64,000 bases of DNA from Novosphingobium subterraneum (GCF_000807925.1 NZ_JRVC01000003.1:186001-250000); one strand, 5' to 3'; shown: positions 44,010 to 52,768, counted from the first letter of the stretch. The notes: generated by a model not told the origin, from the letters alone. A program made the numbers and translations.

Positions 44010-44023
44010 TAATCGCGCGATTA
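44010..44023. promoter_or_regulatory. Perfect 14-bp palindrome upstream of the alkylsulfatase gene
   Basis: TAATCGCGCGATTA lies 49 bases before the alkylsulfatase start and 107 before the divergent hypothetical gene. Its symmetry and place suggest an operator, but no regulator gene is adjacent. Confidence 0.35.
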
Positions 44024-44130
44024 GGAAAGCCCGAATAAGGAATCCCTGGCGGAAGAAATCTGTTCAACCTGCGTGGACAGTTCCGAAGCGTATCGGCACT
44101 CTGCGGGCTCCATTGCGTTAAGGCGTTTTC

Positions 44131-45009
44131 ATGATCCTGCGGAAGCTCTTGCAAATTGCGGCCTTCATCGCCCTGCCCACGTGGGCGTGCGCGGAAGACA
44201 GGCAGGCCACCTTCGTCAAGGATATGGTGCGCCTGGTCGGCAAGGCTCATCCGTCTGGCGAGGTAAAGCCATCGGGAGATGACTGGCAGGAGCTCCGCAT
44301 TGATTTCCCCGGCGAGGACAGTGACCGGATCGTAAATATCGGCCGCATCTGGACATTCTGTCAGTCCGCAGAGAAAGCCGACTGCAAGGTTGCCAAAGAG
44401 GAGTTCGCACGAAAGACAGCACTGCTGCCACCTGAAGGCAAGATCAGCGATCTTCGGGTTACTGTCCGAGACAAGGTCTATTACGACTATGTGAAAAGCC
44501 CTCCATCGCGTGGCGATGTTTCCGGTGCCAAGGTAATCGACGCTCTCGCGCGCCAGATCGGCGAGGATCTGTACGAGTTTCTGGTACTTGACTCACCCGA
44601 CACGATCGCCCTTGCCGGACGCGAAGCGTTGCAGAAACTCTCGCTTTCGGAAGAAGAGGCGTGGCGCATTGCCGAGCGGCAGACTGCCGAGAGACTTCCG
44701 CCGCTGCCAACCGTAGCTCAACTCCGAGAAAATGCGGTGGCGTTCGAGGAGTACGAGTATCTCGGCAGCTTGCTGGTGCAGAGAGACGGATTTGCCGCGC
44801 TGGCAGAGGAACTTGGTCCCGATCTGTTTGTCACAGCCGTGTCGGATGGCTTCGTCTTTGTCGGTCTGATGCCTGATGGAGAGGGCCTGCAGCGGTTCTC
44901 GAAGACCGTCGCCGAGGACTGCGCCGCACAGCAGCGTTGCATCTCGCCAAACATCTACCGGTTTCGTGATGGGCAGTGGCGCATCGCGACTGGTAGCATC
45001 GTTCCCTAA
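44131..45009 (+). CDS. Exported protein of unknown function
   Basis: Protein of 292 residues, not recognised with confidence. The N-terminus (MILRKLLQIAAFIALPTWAC) is a signal peptide. The body is charged and soluble, with RIVNIGRIWTFCQSAEKADC near residue 75. A segment from about 100 to 280 looks like the DUF1444 pattern (FLVLDSPDTIAL, VTAVSDGFVFVGLMPDG). The base composition is slightly lower in G+C than in the neighbours. Its stop overlaps the convergent small gene by four bases. Confidence 0.7.
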   Translation: MILRKLLQIAAFIALPTWACAEDRQATFVKDMVRLVGKAHPSGEVKPSGDDWQELRIDFPGEDSDRIVNIGRIWTFCQSAEKADCKVAKEEFARKTALLPPEGKISDLRVTVRDKVYYDYVKSPPSRGDVSGAKVIDALARQIGEDLYEFLVLDSPDTIALAGREALQKLSLSEEEAWRIAERQTAERLPPLPTVAQLRENAVAFEEYEYLGSLLVQRDGFAALAEELGPDLFVTAVSDGFVFVGLMPDGEGLQRFSKTVAEDCAAQQRCISPNIYRFRDGQWRIATGSIVP

Positions 45010-45275
45010 CCGAACAACCTCTGCCACAGGGTTCGCCGCCGCCTTGGCGGGAGCTGCTGGCCGGTTACACGCATGAGGTAATTGGCAAGCAGCAGGGCCT
45101 GGTTGCGCGTCATCAGCAGGTGGTGCGTGTCGATCGCATCGGGCGTGGGCCGGGGGGTCTTGCTCGATTGTACGGTCAGATGGATGTTGCGTGCGAAAGC
45201 GCGGTGTTTCCAGCCAACGACAACGCCCGAAAGCTCGTGCGGTGTATCATCGCTCGGCGAGTTTGCCGTTGCCAT
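45006..45275 (-). CDS. Small conserved-looking hypothetical protein
   Basis: Protein of 89 residues without a recognised domain. It begins MATANSPSDDTPHELSGVVV and has a basic end (PPRRRRTLWQRLFG). ATG at 45275 has a strong ribosome site, GGGAGAGGG, seven bases upstream, and codon use matches neighbouring genes, so it is likely real. An in-frame longer start at 45302 exists but lacks such a site. No function is suggested by context; it is convergent with the exported protein gene. Confidence 0.62.
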   Translation of the reverse strand: MATANSPSDDTPHELSGVVVGWKHRAFARNIHLTVQSSKTPRPTPDAIDTHHLLMTRNQALLLANYLMRVTGQQLPPRRRRTLWQRLFG

Positions 45276-45367
45276 AAACCCTCTCCCAATTCCCCGCAGC
45301 ACAGGGAATCGGAAGATGGCAATTTCGTCAAGCTATTGAGTCGGGCATTCGTTTCGGATTGGAACGG

Positions 45368-47125
45368 TCAGGCGGCGAGCTGGTATGGCGCGATCTCGCC
45401 CGCGAGGTAGAGCTTCTTGGCCTTCGCGCGGCTGAGCTTGCCCGAACTGGTGCGCGGCAGCGTGCGCGGCGGCACAAGTTCGACCACGCAGTTCATGCCG
45501 GTGATCGAACGCACCTTGTCGCGGATCTGGTCGCGCAGCTTGACGCGTTCGACCGGGTCGGACACGCGGCAATGCACGAGCACGGCGGGCGCTTCCTCGC
45601 CATTTTCGGTCTCTACCGAGAACGCGGCGATGTCGCCCTGGTGGAAGCCGGGAAGCTGCTCCACCGCCCATTCGATGTCCTGCGGCCAGTGGTTCTTGCC
45701 GTTGATGATGATCATGTCCTTGGCGCGGCCGACGATGAACAGGTAGCCCTTTTCATCGACGTAACCCATGTCGCCCGTATCGAGCCAGCCATCGACCATG
45801 CAGGCGTCGGTCGCTTCCGGGTCGCGGAAATAGGAGTGCATCACCGACGAGCCGCGGCACCAGACCTTGCCGATGTGGTGATGCGAAAGCGAGTTGCCGT
45901 TCTCGCCCCGGATCGCGACCTCCATGCCAAGAACGGGCACGCCGCAATTGACCATGGCGCGATAGCGGGCAGGGCGCGAAAGATCGCGCGGCGTGCCCGA
46001 CAGGCGCTCTTCCTCGACCAGCTCGACGCGAATGCCTTCTCCCGGCGGCATTATGGTGACGGCCAGCGTCGCCTCGGCAAGGCCATAGCTCGGCAGGAAG
46101 GCCTCGGCCTTGAAGCCGGCTTCCGCAAAGGCGTTGACGAAGTTCTGCATCACGTCGGGGCGGATCATGTCGGCCCCGTTGCCGGCAACGCGCCAGCGCG
46201 ACAGGTCGAAACGGTCCGAGACGTGGGTCTGGCTGGAGATGCGGCGGGCGCAGATGTCGTAGCCGAAGGTGGGCGAATAGGAGAGCGTCGTGCCCTTGTT
46301 GCGGCTGATCAGGTCAAGCCATGCCAGCGGACGGCGGGCGAAGTCCTCGGTCTTGAGGTAATCGACCGAGACGCTGTTGGCGATCGGCGAAAGGAAGCAG
46401 CCGACAAGACCCATGTCGTGATACCACGGCAGCCACGAAACCGCACGATCCGGATCGGCGATCTTCATGCCGTGCGAATGGCCGGCGAGGTTGGCCAGCA
46501 ATGCGCGGTGCGTGACGGCAACGCCATGCGGAAAGCGCGTCGAGCCGCTGGAATACTGAAGGTAGCTGATTGCGTCAGGATCAGGCGTGGGCAGGGCGGC
46601 GTCGGACTGATCGCCCGCATGGAATTCGTCCCACGAAAGACCGGCGCAGCCCTGACGCGCGGCGGCGGCGCCTGCCATTTCGGCAATCTCGCCGGGATAG
46701 ACCAGCATCTTCGGGTCCGAACTGGCAAGCTGGACGGCGAGCTGGTCGATATAGCTTTCCTTACCGCCGAAGCTGGTCGGCAGGGGCAGGGGGACGGGCC
46801 ACGCGCCTGCATACATCGCGCCGCAGAAGATCGCGGCGAAATCGGGACCGGTTTCTGCTACCAGTGCCACGCGGTCACCGGGAACGACGCCCATCGCCAT
46901 CAGGCGGCGGGCGGCCACCAGCGCGTCCTCACGCAGTTCGGAATAGGGATAGACTCGCGAAAGCGTGCCGCGCGGATCGTGGAAGTTGAACCCCAGCACG
47001 CCCTTGGCGGCATAGTCCAGCGCATCGCAGAAGGTATCGAAGTCCGCATACCGACGTGGCTGCACGTCGATGTTGGGCGTGGGAACGAGAATCGCCTTGT
47101 CAGCGACAGCGTTCGAAACAGTCAT
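45368..47125 (-). CDS. Fatty acyl-AMP ligase (FAAL)
   Basis: Stand-alone adenylating enzyme of 585 residues. The P-loop-like motif reads YLQYSSGSTRFPHGVAVTH and the C-terminal hinge is GYLFIVGRAKDMIIINGKNH, with the catalytic Lys expected near the end (PRTSSGKLSRAKAK). The GRAKD and acidic insertion pattern is that of FAAL enzymes, which make acyl-AMP for transfer to carrier proteins rather than CoA. No carrier protein or polyketide synthase is within the window. ATG at 47125 starts the conserved part; 47149 has the better AGGA ribosome site and is an alternative. Confidence 0.87.
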   Translation of the reverse strand: MTVSNAVADKAILVPTPNIDVQPRRYADFDTFCDALDYAAKGVLGFNFHDPRGTLSRVYPYSELREDALVAARRLMAMGVVPGDRVALVAETGPDFAAIFCGAMYAGAWPVPLPLPTSFGGKESYIDQLAVQLASSDPKMLVYPGEIAEMAGAAAARQGCAGLSWDEFHAGDQSDAALPTPDPDAISYLQYSSGSTRFPHGVAVTHRALLANLAGHSHGMKIADPDRAVSWLPWYHDMGLVGCFLSPIANSVSVDYLKTEDFARRPLAWLDLISRNKGTTLSYSPTFGYDICARRISSQTHVSDRFDLSRWRVAGNGADMIRPDVMQNFVNAFAEAGFKAEAFLPSYGLAEATLAVTIMPPGEGIRVELVEEERLSGTPRDLSRPARYRAMVNCGVPVLGMEVAIRGENGNSLSHHHIGKVWCRGSSVMHSYFRDPEATDACMVDGWLDTGDMGYVDEKGYLFIVGRAKDMIIINGKNHWPQDIEWAVEQLPGFHQGDIAAFSVETENGEEAPAVLVHCRVSDPVERVKLRDQIRDKVRSITGMNCVVELVPPRTLPRTSSGKLSRAKAKKLYLAGEIAPYQLAA

Positions 47126-47279
47126 GCGATACCCCGATGTTCTCTTCATTCGTCCTGCGGGCCTGTGCAGACCCGCCGATGAACGGTCCATTAGCTCGAA
47201 CGGCCCATTACTGGTCCGTGACGCGAAAACAACGCCACCACGGTACGGACGTTCTCATTTAGCAGGGACTGTGGCACGA

Positions 47280-47861
47280 ATGTGGCGGATGGACCGCAAT
47301 TCCCCTGATGGCCGTGGCAACCGCCGCGAAAGGAAACCGCCAAGGCCGCTCGATGCCGCGCGGCTTGACGAAATGGCGCTGGCCTATGTCGCGCGCTTTG
47401 CCACCAGCGCGGGCAAGCTTTCCGACTACCTGAGGCGCAAGTTGCGCGAACGGGGCTGGGAGGGGGAAGGCGAAGCCGATCTTCACGCGATCGTCAGCCG
47501 ATTCGTCGAACTGGGTTATGTCGACGATGCCGGATTTGCCCGCGGCAAGGCGCAAAGCCTGCTGCGGCGAGGCTATGGGGCGCGGCGCATCGAGCAGGCG
47601 CTGGGCGCTGCGGGAATCGCCGAACCGCTGCGCGAGGAGGCACGCGGCAGCGATGCGGAGCGACGCCGGGCTGCACTCGTCATGGCGCGAAAGCGGCGCT
47701 TCGGCCCGTTTGGCGGGGGCAGCGGGCTTGACCCGGCCCTGCGCGAGAAGCAGGTCGCAGCCATGCTCAGGGCCGGACACCCCCTTGCCTATGCGCGCGA
47801 GGTGGTGAATGCATCCAGCCCCGAAGCTCTGGAAGAGTGGATCGATGAAGCAGCTGACTAG
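47280..47861 (+). CDS. recX: RecA regulatory protein RecX
   Basis: Protein of 193 residues made of three-helix repeats: YVARFATSAGKLSDYLRRKL, then RFVELGYVDDAGFARGKAQ and a third repeat after a linker. These match the RecX family, which binds and inhibits RecA filaments. RecA is not in this window. ATG at 47280; the reading frame is open further upstream but enters the promoter region of the divergent FAAL gene. It overlaps the next gene by 17 bases. Confidence 0.87.
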   Translation: MWRMDRNSPDGRGNRRERKPPRPLDAARLDEMALAYVARFATSAGKLSDYLRRKLRERGWEGEGEADLHAIVSRFVELGYVDDAGFARGKAQSLLRRGYGARRIEQALGAAGIAEPLREEARGSDAERRRAALVMARKRRFGPFGGGSGLDPALREKQVAAMLRAGHPLAYAREVVNASSPEALEEWIDEAAD

Positions 47862-48342
47862 ACTAGCCGTTCTTTCTGCCCTTGCGCTGATCGCAGGGTG
47901 CTCGCCAGGTGCGGCCGACGCCGGGGCCAAGGCGCAGCCCCAAGCGTCAGCAGCGGCGGTTCATCCGGTCTCGGGCCTCCAGATCACGCCCGTGACGGTG
48001 ACCAGCGGCAACGGGGCCCACGTGTTCAAGTCGGAAGTTGCACGCACCTCTGCCGAGCAGGCCAAGGGGCTGATGTTCCGAACCGAGATCGGCGATGACG
48101 AGGGCATGATCTTCCTGCGCAATCCGCCGGATATTGCTTCGTTCTGGATGCGCAACACGGTGATTCCGCTCGACATCATCTTCGTCGGTCTCGATCGCCG
48201 CATCATCAACATCGCGGCCAATGCCAGACCTTATGACGAAACCCCGCTCCCTGCGGACGGGCCGACGCTGGCGGTGCTGGAAATCAATGGCGGGCTGGCC
48301 GCAAGGCTCGGCATCAAGCCGGGCGACAAGGTTGACTGGTAA
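47845..48342 (+). CDS. DUF192 lipoprotein
   Basis: Exported protein of 165 residues. The signal ends in a lipobox (ALIAGC), so it is probably lipid-anchored. The DUF192 domain starts near residue 55 (HVFKSEVARTSAEQAKGLMF) and has the family motif FWMRNTVIPLDIIFV. The family is found in archaea and bacteria and has no firm function. The start lies inside the recX end, so translation is coupled. Confidence 0.87.
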   Translation: MKQLTRLAVLSALALIAGCSPGAADAGAKAQPQASAAAVHPVSGLQITPVTVTSGNGAHVFKSEVARTSAEQAKGLMFRTEIGDDEGMIFLRNPPDIASFWMRNTVIPLDIIFVGLDRRIINIAANARPYDETPLPADGPTLAVLEINGGLAARLGIKPGDKVDW

Positions 48343-48422
48343 GATGAGGGCAGCGGCATCAACGCGCTTGCCGACTCCCCCCATCAGCGGCTAAGCGCCC
48401 CCTGATATCCAAGGCAGGTAGC

Positions 48423-48836
48423 ATGAGCATCCTCGGCAAGATCTTCACGTGGTGGAATGGTGCCACCGTCACCACCATGCTGTTCAGCGCACTCAATGGT
48501 GAGCAGGTGGGCACCGATGCGCAAGGGAACACCTATTTCCGCGCCAAGAAGCCCTATCCCAAGGGCCACCCCTTTGCCGGGCGCGAACGCCGCTGGGTGA
48601 TCTACAATGGCGCCAACGATGCCAGCCGGGTTCCCTCGGAATGGCATGGCTGGCTGCACGGGGCGTTCGATGGCGTGCCCGAAAGCAACCTGCCGCCACC
48701 GCGTATCTGGGAAGCGGACTTCACGCCGAATGCCACGGGGACCTCGCAGGCCTATCGTCCGCAGGGCGCGCTGGAGCGCGGTGGCAAGCGCGCCGCCGCA
48801 ACCGGCGACTACGAAGCCTGGGTTCCGGAAGCCTGA
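48423..48836 (+). CDS. NADH:ubiquinone oxidoreductase accessory subunit NDUFA12
   Basis: Protein of 137 residues of the NDUFA12 (B17.2) family, an accessory subunit of complex I found in alphaproteobacteria and mitochondria. The N-terminal motif LGKIFTWWNGATVTTMLFSA and central RRWVIYNGANDASRVPSEWH are diagnostic. The rest of complex I is encoded elsewhere. Its stop overlaps the ATG of the next gene by one base. Confidence 0.93.
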   Translation: MSILGKIFTWWNGATVTTMLFSALNGEQVGTDAQGNTYFRAKKPYPKGHPFAGRERRWVIYNGANDASRVPSEWHGWLHGAFDGVPESNLPPPRIWEADFTPNATGTSQAYRPQGALERGGKRAAATGDYEAWVPEA

Positions 48837-49486
48837 TGCCATCTGTCGCATCGCCGGCAATGCGTTCACTCGCACTTGCGGGTCTGCTGACGCTTGCTGG
48901 TTGCGGCGAGAAGGCTCCCGCTCCCCCGCCAGAGGCCACGGAAACAGGTGCGGCGATTGCCAGCGCATCCGGTGCCGCAGTGGAAAGCGAATTCGGCACG
49001 CCGATCAAGGACCGCGTGGCGACCCTCGGCCTGCTCAACAAGCGCAACAACATCACGCAGGACATTGTCCTCAAGAGCGGCGAATCGCGGCGGATCGGCA
49101 ATGCCATCGTCAAGCTCGCCACCTGCGAGAAGACCGCGCCTTGGGAAGACCCGCCCGAGACCGGCGCCTTCGTCCAGCTGTTCGTCGAGGAGCGGGCGAG
49201 CACCGATCAGCCACTGGCGTGGCGCAAGGTGTTTTCAGGCTGGTTGTTCCGGAACGCCCCGTCGTTGAGCGTGGTCGAACACCCTGTCTATGACGTCTGG
49301 GTCAAGGACTGTGCGATGACCTTCCCCGGCGAGGAAGAGCCGGTCGCTTCCGCGCGCAATGCGGCAAAGCCCAGCGGCAACGCCAGCGCGGCGGCATCCC
49401 CCAATCCCGGGCCGAAGCCCGCGACCAGTCCATCACCGACCGCTTCGGCAAGCGCGCGACCTGCAGCCACTTCAGCCGAAGAATAG
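48836..49486 (+). CDS. DUF2155 lipoprotein with low-complexity tail
   Basis: Exported protein of 216 residues. Signal peptide with lipobox (LTLAGC). The DUF2155 domain, about residues 65-165, contains ITQDIVLKSGESRRIGNAIV, CEKTAPWEDPPETGAFVQLF and FSGWLF, and ends at VYDVWVKDCAM. The last 50 residues are Ala-, Pro- and Ser-rich and lie over the end of the convergent aat gene, with a 199-base antisense overlap. Function unknown. It is coupled to NDUFA12 by a one-base overlap. Confidence 0.85.
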   Translation: MPSVASPAMRSLALAGLLTLAGCGEKAPAPPPEATETGAAIASASGAAVESEFGTPIKDRVATLGLLNKRNNITQDIVLKSGESRRIGNAIVKLATCEKTAPWEDPPETGAFVQLFVEERASTDQPLAWRKVFSGWLFRNAPSLSVVEHPVYDVWVKDCAMTFPGEEEPVASARNAAKPSGNASAAASPNPGPKPATSPSPTASASARPAATSAEE

Positions 49487-50076
49487 GGCCGCTGCGCCTG
49501 TGACAGCAGTTGCAGGTACTGGCTCTGCGGAATCTCGATTGCGCCCAGAGACGCCAGGTGGGTCGTGGTGAACTGGCAGTCGAGCAATTCCGCGCCCACC
49601 GTGCGCAGCGACGCGACCAACCAGGCCAGAGCGACCTTGGATGCATCGGTCTGGCGGCTGAACATCGATTCGCCACAGAACACGCGCGCGAATCCCACGC
49701 CATAAAGTCCGCCGACCAGCCGCCCCTCGTTCCAGCATTCGATGGAATGGGCATGACCATGTTCGTGAAGCCCGATGTAGCTTTCGCGAATCCGCGCGCT
49801 GATCCAGCTTTCCTCGGCACCGGGGCGGGGCGCAGCGCAGGCGTCGATCACGGCTTCGAAAGCGGCGTTGCAGGTGACGGTGAATTTGCCCCGGCGCAAT
49901 GTGCGGGCCAGGGATTTGGAAAGATGAAAGCCCTCCAGCGGCAGAATCGCCCGCATCCGCGGCTCCACCCAGAAGACTTCGGGATCATCGCGGCTGTCGG
50001 CCATCGGGAAAATCCCGGCGCGATAGGCCTTGAGCAGGAGCTCGGGCGGGATGGCGTGGGGATCGTTGCGGGCCAT
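49288..50076 (-). CDS. aat: Leucyl/phenylalanyl-tRNA-protein transferase
   Basis: N-degron enzyme of 262 residues that transfers Leu or Phe from tRNA to proteins with N-terminal Lys or Arg, marking them for ClpAP. Core motifs are clear: LLKAYRAGIFPMADSRDDPE, WISARIRESYIGLHEHGHAH, GGLYGVGFARVFCGESMFS and LLDCQFTTTHLASLGAIEI. The C-terminus runs 60 residues past the usual core and overlaps the end of the DUF2155 gene. ATG at 50076; the in-frame TTG at 50085 is unlikely. Confidence 0.93.
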   Translation of the reverse strand: MARNDPHAIPPELLLKAYRAGIFPMADSRDDPEVFWVEPRMRAILPLEGFHLSKSLARTLRRGKFTVTCNAAFEAVIDACAAPRPGAEESWISARIRESYIGLHEHGHAHSIECWNEGRLVGGLYGVGFARVFCGESMFSRQTDASKVALAWLVASLRTVGAELLDCQFTTTHLASLGAIEIPQSQYLQLLSQAQRPYSSAEVAAGRALAEAVGDGLVAGFGPGLGDAAALALPLGFAALRAEATGSSSPGKVIAQSLTQTS

Positions 50077-50145
50077 AATCTTCAATAATGTGTTTCGGTC
50101 GGTTGCGCTCCCGCCGTCAAGTCTTTAAGGGGCCGCTCAGAGCAC

Positions 50146-50221
50146 AGGAGTGTAGCTCAGTTGGTAGAGCATCGGTCTCCAAAACCGAGGGCCGTGGGTT
50201 CGAGTCCCTCCACTCCTGCCA
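50146..50221 (+). tRNA. tRNA-Trp (anticodon CCA)
   Basis: A 76-nt tRNA with acceptor stem AGGAGTG/CACTCCT, discriminator G and encoded CCA. Anticodon loop CTCCAAA gives CCA. D-loop and T-loop (GGTTCGAGTCC) are canonical. The order tRNA-Trp, secE, nusG, rplK, rplA is the common bacterial one. Confidence 0.97.
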
Positions 50222-50489
50222 CTCGCCACCAAGGCGAGGTTTGGCGCCGCGAATCACCTTGAAGACAGCGCAATCCGCCAGCAGCTTTTTTGCCGCTGCG
50301 CAGGATTCGTCGTGCCGATGGTCACGCAATCGAATTAGGCGCAATGCCCAGGCAAAAAAGAGGCGGTACGCCTTTAAGCGCCCGCCCCCAGTCGTCTCAT
50401 GCGTCTGGTTCGCTTGAGAGTGACAGGATGCTAGCATCGCGACTGCGCAACGCCAGCGTCAAAGTCCGGTGAGCCGACGAAACCGGCAC
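50222..50489. other. Noncoding spacer after tRNA-Trp
   Basis: Together with the terminator at 50490-50520, this makes a 324-base stretch without a gene. I see no convincing coding frame. The open minus-strand frame 50117-50437 has no plausible ribosome site and covers the tRNA, so I treat it as a shadow. Confidence 0.6.
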
Positions 50490-50520
50490 GAAAAAGGGCG
50501 AGCCGTCTGCGGCCCGCCCT
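50490..50520 (-). terminator. Rho-independent terminator for the minus-strand secreted-protein gene
   Basis: Read on the minus strand: 11-bp stem AGGGCGGGCCG/CGGCTCGCCCT with one mismatch, tetraloop CAGA, then TTTTTC. It lies 26 bases after the stop of the gene at 50546. Confidence 0.82.
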
Positions 50521-50545
50521 CTTCATGCCGGTTTGAGGCTGGTGC

Positions 50546-51103
50546 TTACCTGCGATGAAGGCCGCCCAGCGCACCGCCCGCGGTTCCCGTCACGCCGCCC
50601 TGGAGCGACCCGGCAGCGCCGGCTCCAGTCTGACCGAGGCTGCCACCGAGTGATCCACGGCCGGAGACTGCGGCATCGACCGCGCCAGACGTTGCCACGT
50701 CATCGAGAGTGTCGGTGGTACGATCCTGCAACCGACCAGTCGTCCTCTCGGCCGAGCGCCTGGTTTGCTCCGCTGTAGCTTCGGCTTTGCGCTTGGTGCG
50801 CTCGGCCGTCGCCGTGGCCTTGCGTTCTGCCCGGTCCACCGCCCGCGTGTCTGCGCGAGCCTCGTTGCGGGTACGGGCTGTAGTGGAAACCTCTCCACCC
50901 AAGCCCTTGGTGGCTGAGTCGCGCTGCGCGGTGGCGGACGTGCTCACTTCGGCGCCCACACCGGTATTGGCATTGACTGCACCATTGCCCGTCGAAACCT
51001 GCGCGCCGGCATTGGAGGAGCCTTCAGCCTTGGCCTGGCCGCTCTGGGCCTGCGCGGTCCCGGCCATGGCAAGGGCCACCAGCGGGAGAATGATCTTTTT
51101 CAT
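50546..51103 (-). CDS. Small exported low-complexity protein
   Basis: Protein of 185 residues, unrecognised. The signal peptide ends TAQAQ. The mature part is very rich in Ala, Thr, Gly, Arg and Ser: a Thr/Ser/Gly segment, a basic Ala/Arg/Lys/Glu helix with heptad-like RKATATAERTKRKAEATAEQ repeats, and a Gly-rich tail ending GGALGGLHRR. ATG at 51103 follows AAAGGAA. It has its own terminator. Placed on the opposite strand between tRNA-Trp and secE, it looks like a lineage-specific insertion. A surface or DNA-compacting role can only be guessed. Confidence 0.68.
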   Translation of the reverse strand: MKKIILPLVALAMAGTAQAQSGQAKAEGSSNAGAQVSTGNGAVNANTGVGAEVSTSATAQRDSATKGLGGEVSTTARTRNEARADTRAVDRAERKATATAERTKRKAEATAEQTRRSAERTTGRLQDRTTDTLDDVATSGAVDAAVSGRGSLGGSLGQTGAGAAGSLQGGVTGTAGGALGGLHRR

Positions 51104-51409
51104 GGTTCTCGTTCCTTTCGCCCCATTTCGCGCCCCCGTTTTCGTGCAGGCGTTCAACGGTGCGCCGTCCGCTGCGTTCCTGCCGATGGCTCGGATTGCC
51201 GGGGGCAGGGAGCGGGCCATCCCGTTTGTCCTCCATGGCTGCCCCATTGCCACCCTTGCCAACCGGCCCGGCGCGGACTAAATGAATGGAACTTCCGACA
51301 TCGGAAAATCGCCAGCCCCTCCCGGACTTGTCCGGGGCGGCGATGACCCCTAGCCGGAAGAAACGAAATTCCACGCGGCCCCGGCCGCAGCAAGCAAGGC
51401 ACCAGAGCA
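51104..51409. promoter_or_regulatory. Divergent spacer upstream of secE
   Basis: A 306-base noncoding stretch between the secreted-protein gene and secE. It should hold promoters for both. The only clear structure is the hairpin CCCGGAC-TT-GTCCGGG at 51321-51336, about 74 bases before secE. It has no T-run and resembles a REP palindrome or a leader stem. Confidence 0.5.
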
Positions 51410-51604
51410 ATGGCCAAGACCAGCCCCGGCGAGTTCTTCAATCAGGTGAAGGCCGAAGCACGCAAGGTTGTCTGGCCGACCCGCCAGGAAACCACCACCA
51501 CCGCGATCTTCGTCGGCATCATGATGCTGATCCTCGCAGTGTTCTTCCTCGGCATCGACTCGCTGTTCAGCGCGGTCGTCCGCTTCCTGCTCTCGCTCGC
51601 CTGA
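51410..51604 (+). CDS. secE: Preprotein translocase subunit SecE
   Basis: Essential single-span SecYEG subunit, 64 residues as in other alphaproteobacteria. The amphipathic helix FFNQVKAEARKVVWPTRQET carries the conserved WP(T/S)xxE pattern, followed by one membrane helix. It is 26 bases before nusG and co-transcribed with it. Confidence 0.96.
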   Translation: MAKTSPGEFFNQVKAEARKVVWPTRQETTTTAIFVGIMMLILAVFFLGIDSLFSAVVRFLLSLA

Positions 51605-51630
51605 TCACCTAAAGGACCAAGAGAAACGAT

Positions 51631-52170
51631 ATGGCCCGCTGGTACATCATTCACGCCTATTCCGGTTTCGAGAACAAGGTGAAGGAAGCGATCATCTCCG
51701 AAGCCGAGCGTATCGGCCTTTCGCAGCTGGTCGAAGCGGTCGAAGTGCCGACTGAGACGGTCACCGAGGTAAAGCGCGGCAAGAAGGTCCAGGTCGAACG
51801 CAAGTTCATGCCGGGCTACGTGCTCGCCAAGCTGGCGATGAACGACGACATCTACCACCTCGTCAAGAACACCCCGAAGGTGACCGGCTTCCTCGGCACC
51901 AACAACAAGCCGCAGCCGATTTCCGACAAGGAAGCCGCCCGTTACTTCGGTGCGCGTGAGCAGGCCGCCGCCGAACCGCGCAAGAACGTCTCGGTCGATT
52001 ACGAGATCGGCGATCAGGTCAAGGTCAACGCGGGGCCTTTTGCCTCGTTCAACGGCGTGGTCGAGGAACTGGACTTCGACAAGAGCCGCGTGAAGGTCTC
52101 GGTCTCGATCTTCGGGCGTGCGACGCCGGTGGAACTGGGCTTCGAGGAAGTCGAACTCGTTCGCGGCTAA
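51631..52170 (+). CDS. nusG: Transcription termination/antitermination factor NusG
   Basis: Transcription elongation factor of 179 residues linking RNA polymerase to Rho or the ribosome. The N-terminal NGN domain begins ARWYIIHAYSGFENKVKEAI and has the family PGYVLAKLAMND. The KOW domain is VKVNAGPFASFNGVVEELDF. No unusual insertion. Confidence 0.97.
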   Translation: MARWYIIHAYSGFENKVKEAIISEAERIGLSQLVEAVEVPTETVTEVKRGKKVQVERKFMPGYVLAKLAMNDDIYHLVKNTPKVTGFLGTNNKPQPISDKEAARYFGAREQAAAEPRKNVSVDYEIGDQVKVNAGPFASFNGVVEELDFDKSRVKVSVSIFGRATPVELGFEEVELVRG

Positions 52171-52332
52171 AGCACCAGAGCTTGCATTTGCGGGCCGATA
52201 GCCTTATCGGCCCGCGCTTCGCTGCCTGAAAGGGCAGTGATTCCGTGCGGGAGTTCCGGTTTCGGAGCGTTTGACCGCTCACTCTGAGGCTTCGCTCCAT
52301 CGGGCGGGCCGACAGGAAGAAAGGAGGCCATC

Positions 52333-52764
52333 GTGGCCAAGAAGATTGAAGGCTATATCAAGCTGCAGGTTGCAGCCGGTGAAGCAAAGCCTGCTCCGCC
52401 GATCGGTCCTGCGCTGGGTCAGCGCGGCGTCAACATCATGGAATTCTGCAAGCAGTTCAACGCTGCCACGCAGGAAGTCGAAAAGGGCACCCCGCTGCCG
52501 ACCGTGATCACGGTCTATGCGGATCGCTCGTTCACCTTCGTGACCAAGACCCCGCCCGCAACCTTCTTCATCAAGAAGGCCGCTGGCATCAAGTCGGGTT
52601 CGAAGACCCCGGGCAAGGCTTCGGCCGGTTCGATCAAGCGTTCGCAGCTGGCGGAAATCGCCCAGGCCAAGATGAAGGACCTGAACGCGAACGACATCGA
52701 CGCCGCAACGAAGATCATCGAAGGCTCCGCTCGCGCGATGGGCCTCACCGTGGTGGAGGGCTGA
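52333..52764 (+). CDS. rplK: 50S ribosomal protein L11
   Basis: Ribosomal stalk-base protein of 143 residues. [20 protein letters not shown] at the start and the central [20 protein letters not shown] are conserved, as is the rRNA-binding C-terminal domain (GTIKRS-like [16 protein letters not shown]). GTG start after AAGGAGG at 52321-52327. It is separated from nusG by 162 bases and from rplA by four. Confidence 0.97.
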   Translation: MAKKIEGYIKLQVAAGEAKPAPPIGPALGQRGVNIMEFCKQFNAATQEVEKGTPLPTVITVYADRSFTFVTKTPPATFFIKKAAGIKSGSKTPGKASAGSIKRSQLAEIAQAKMKDLNANDIDAATKIIEGSARAMGLTVVEG

Positions 52765-52768
52765 TTCC

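Noticed and set aside
45359..47182. 607-codon plus-strand frame opposite the acyl-AMP ligase
   Set aside because: The minus strand encodes an intact adenylating enzyme with all motifs; the plus frame has none.
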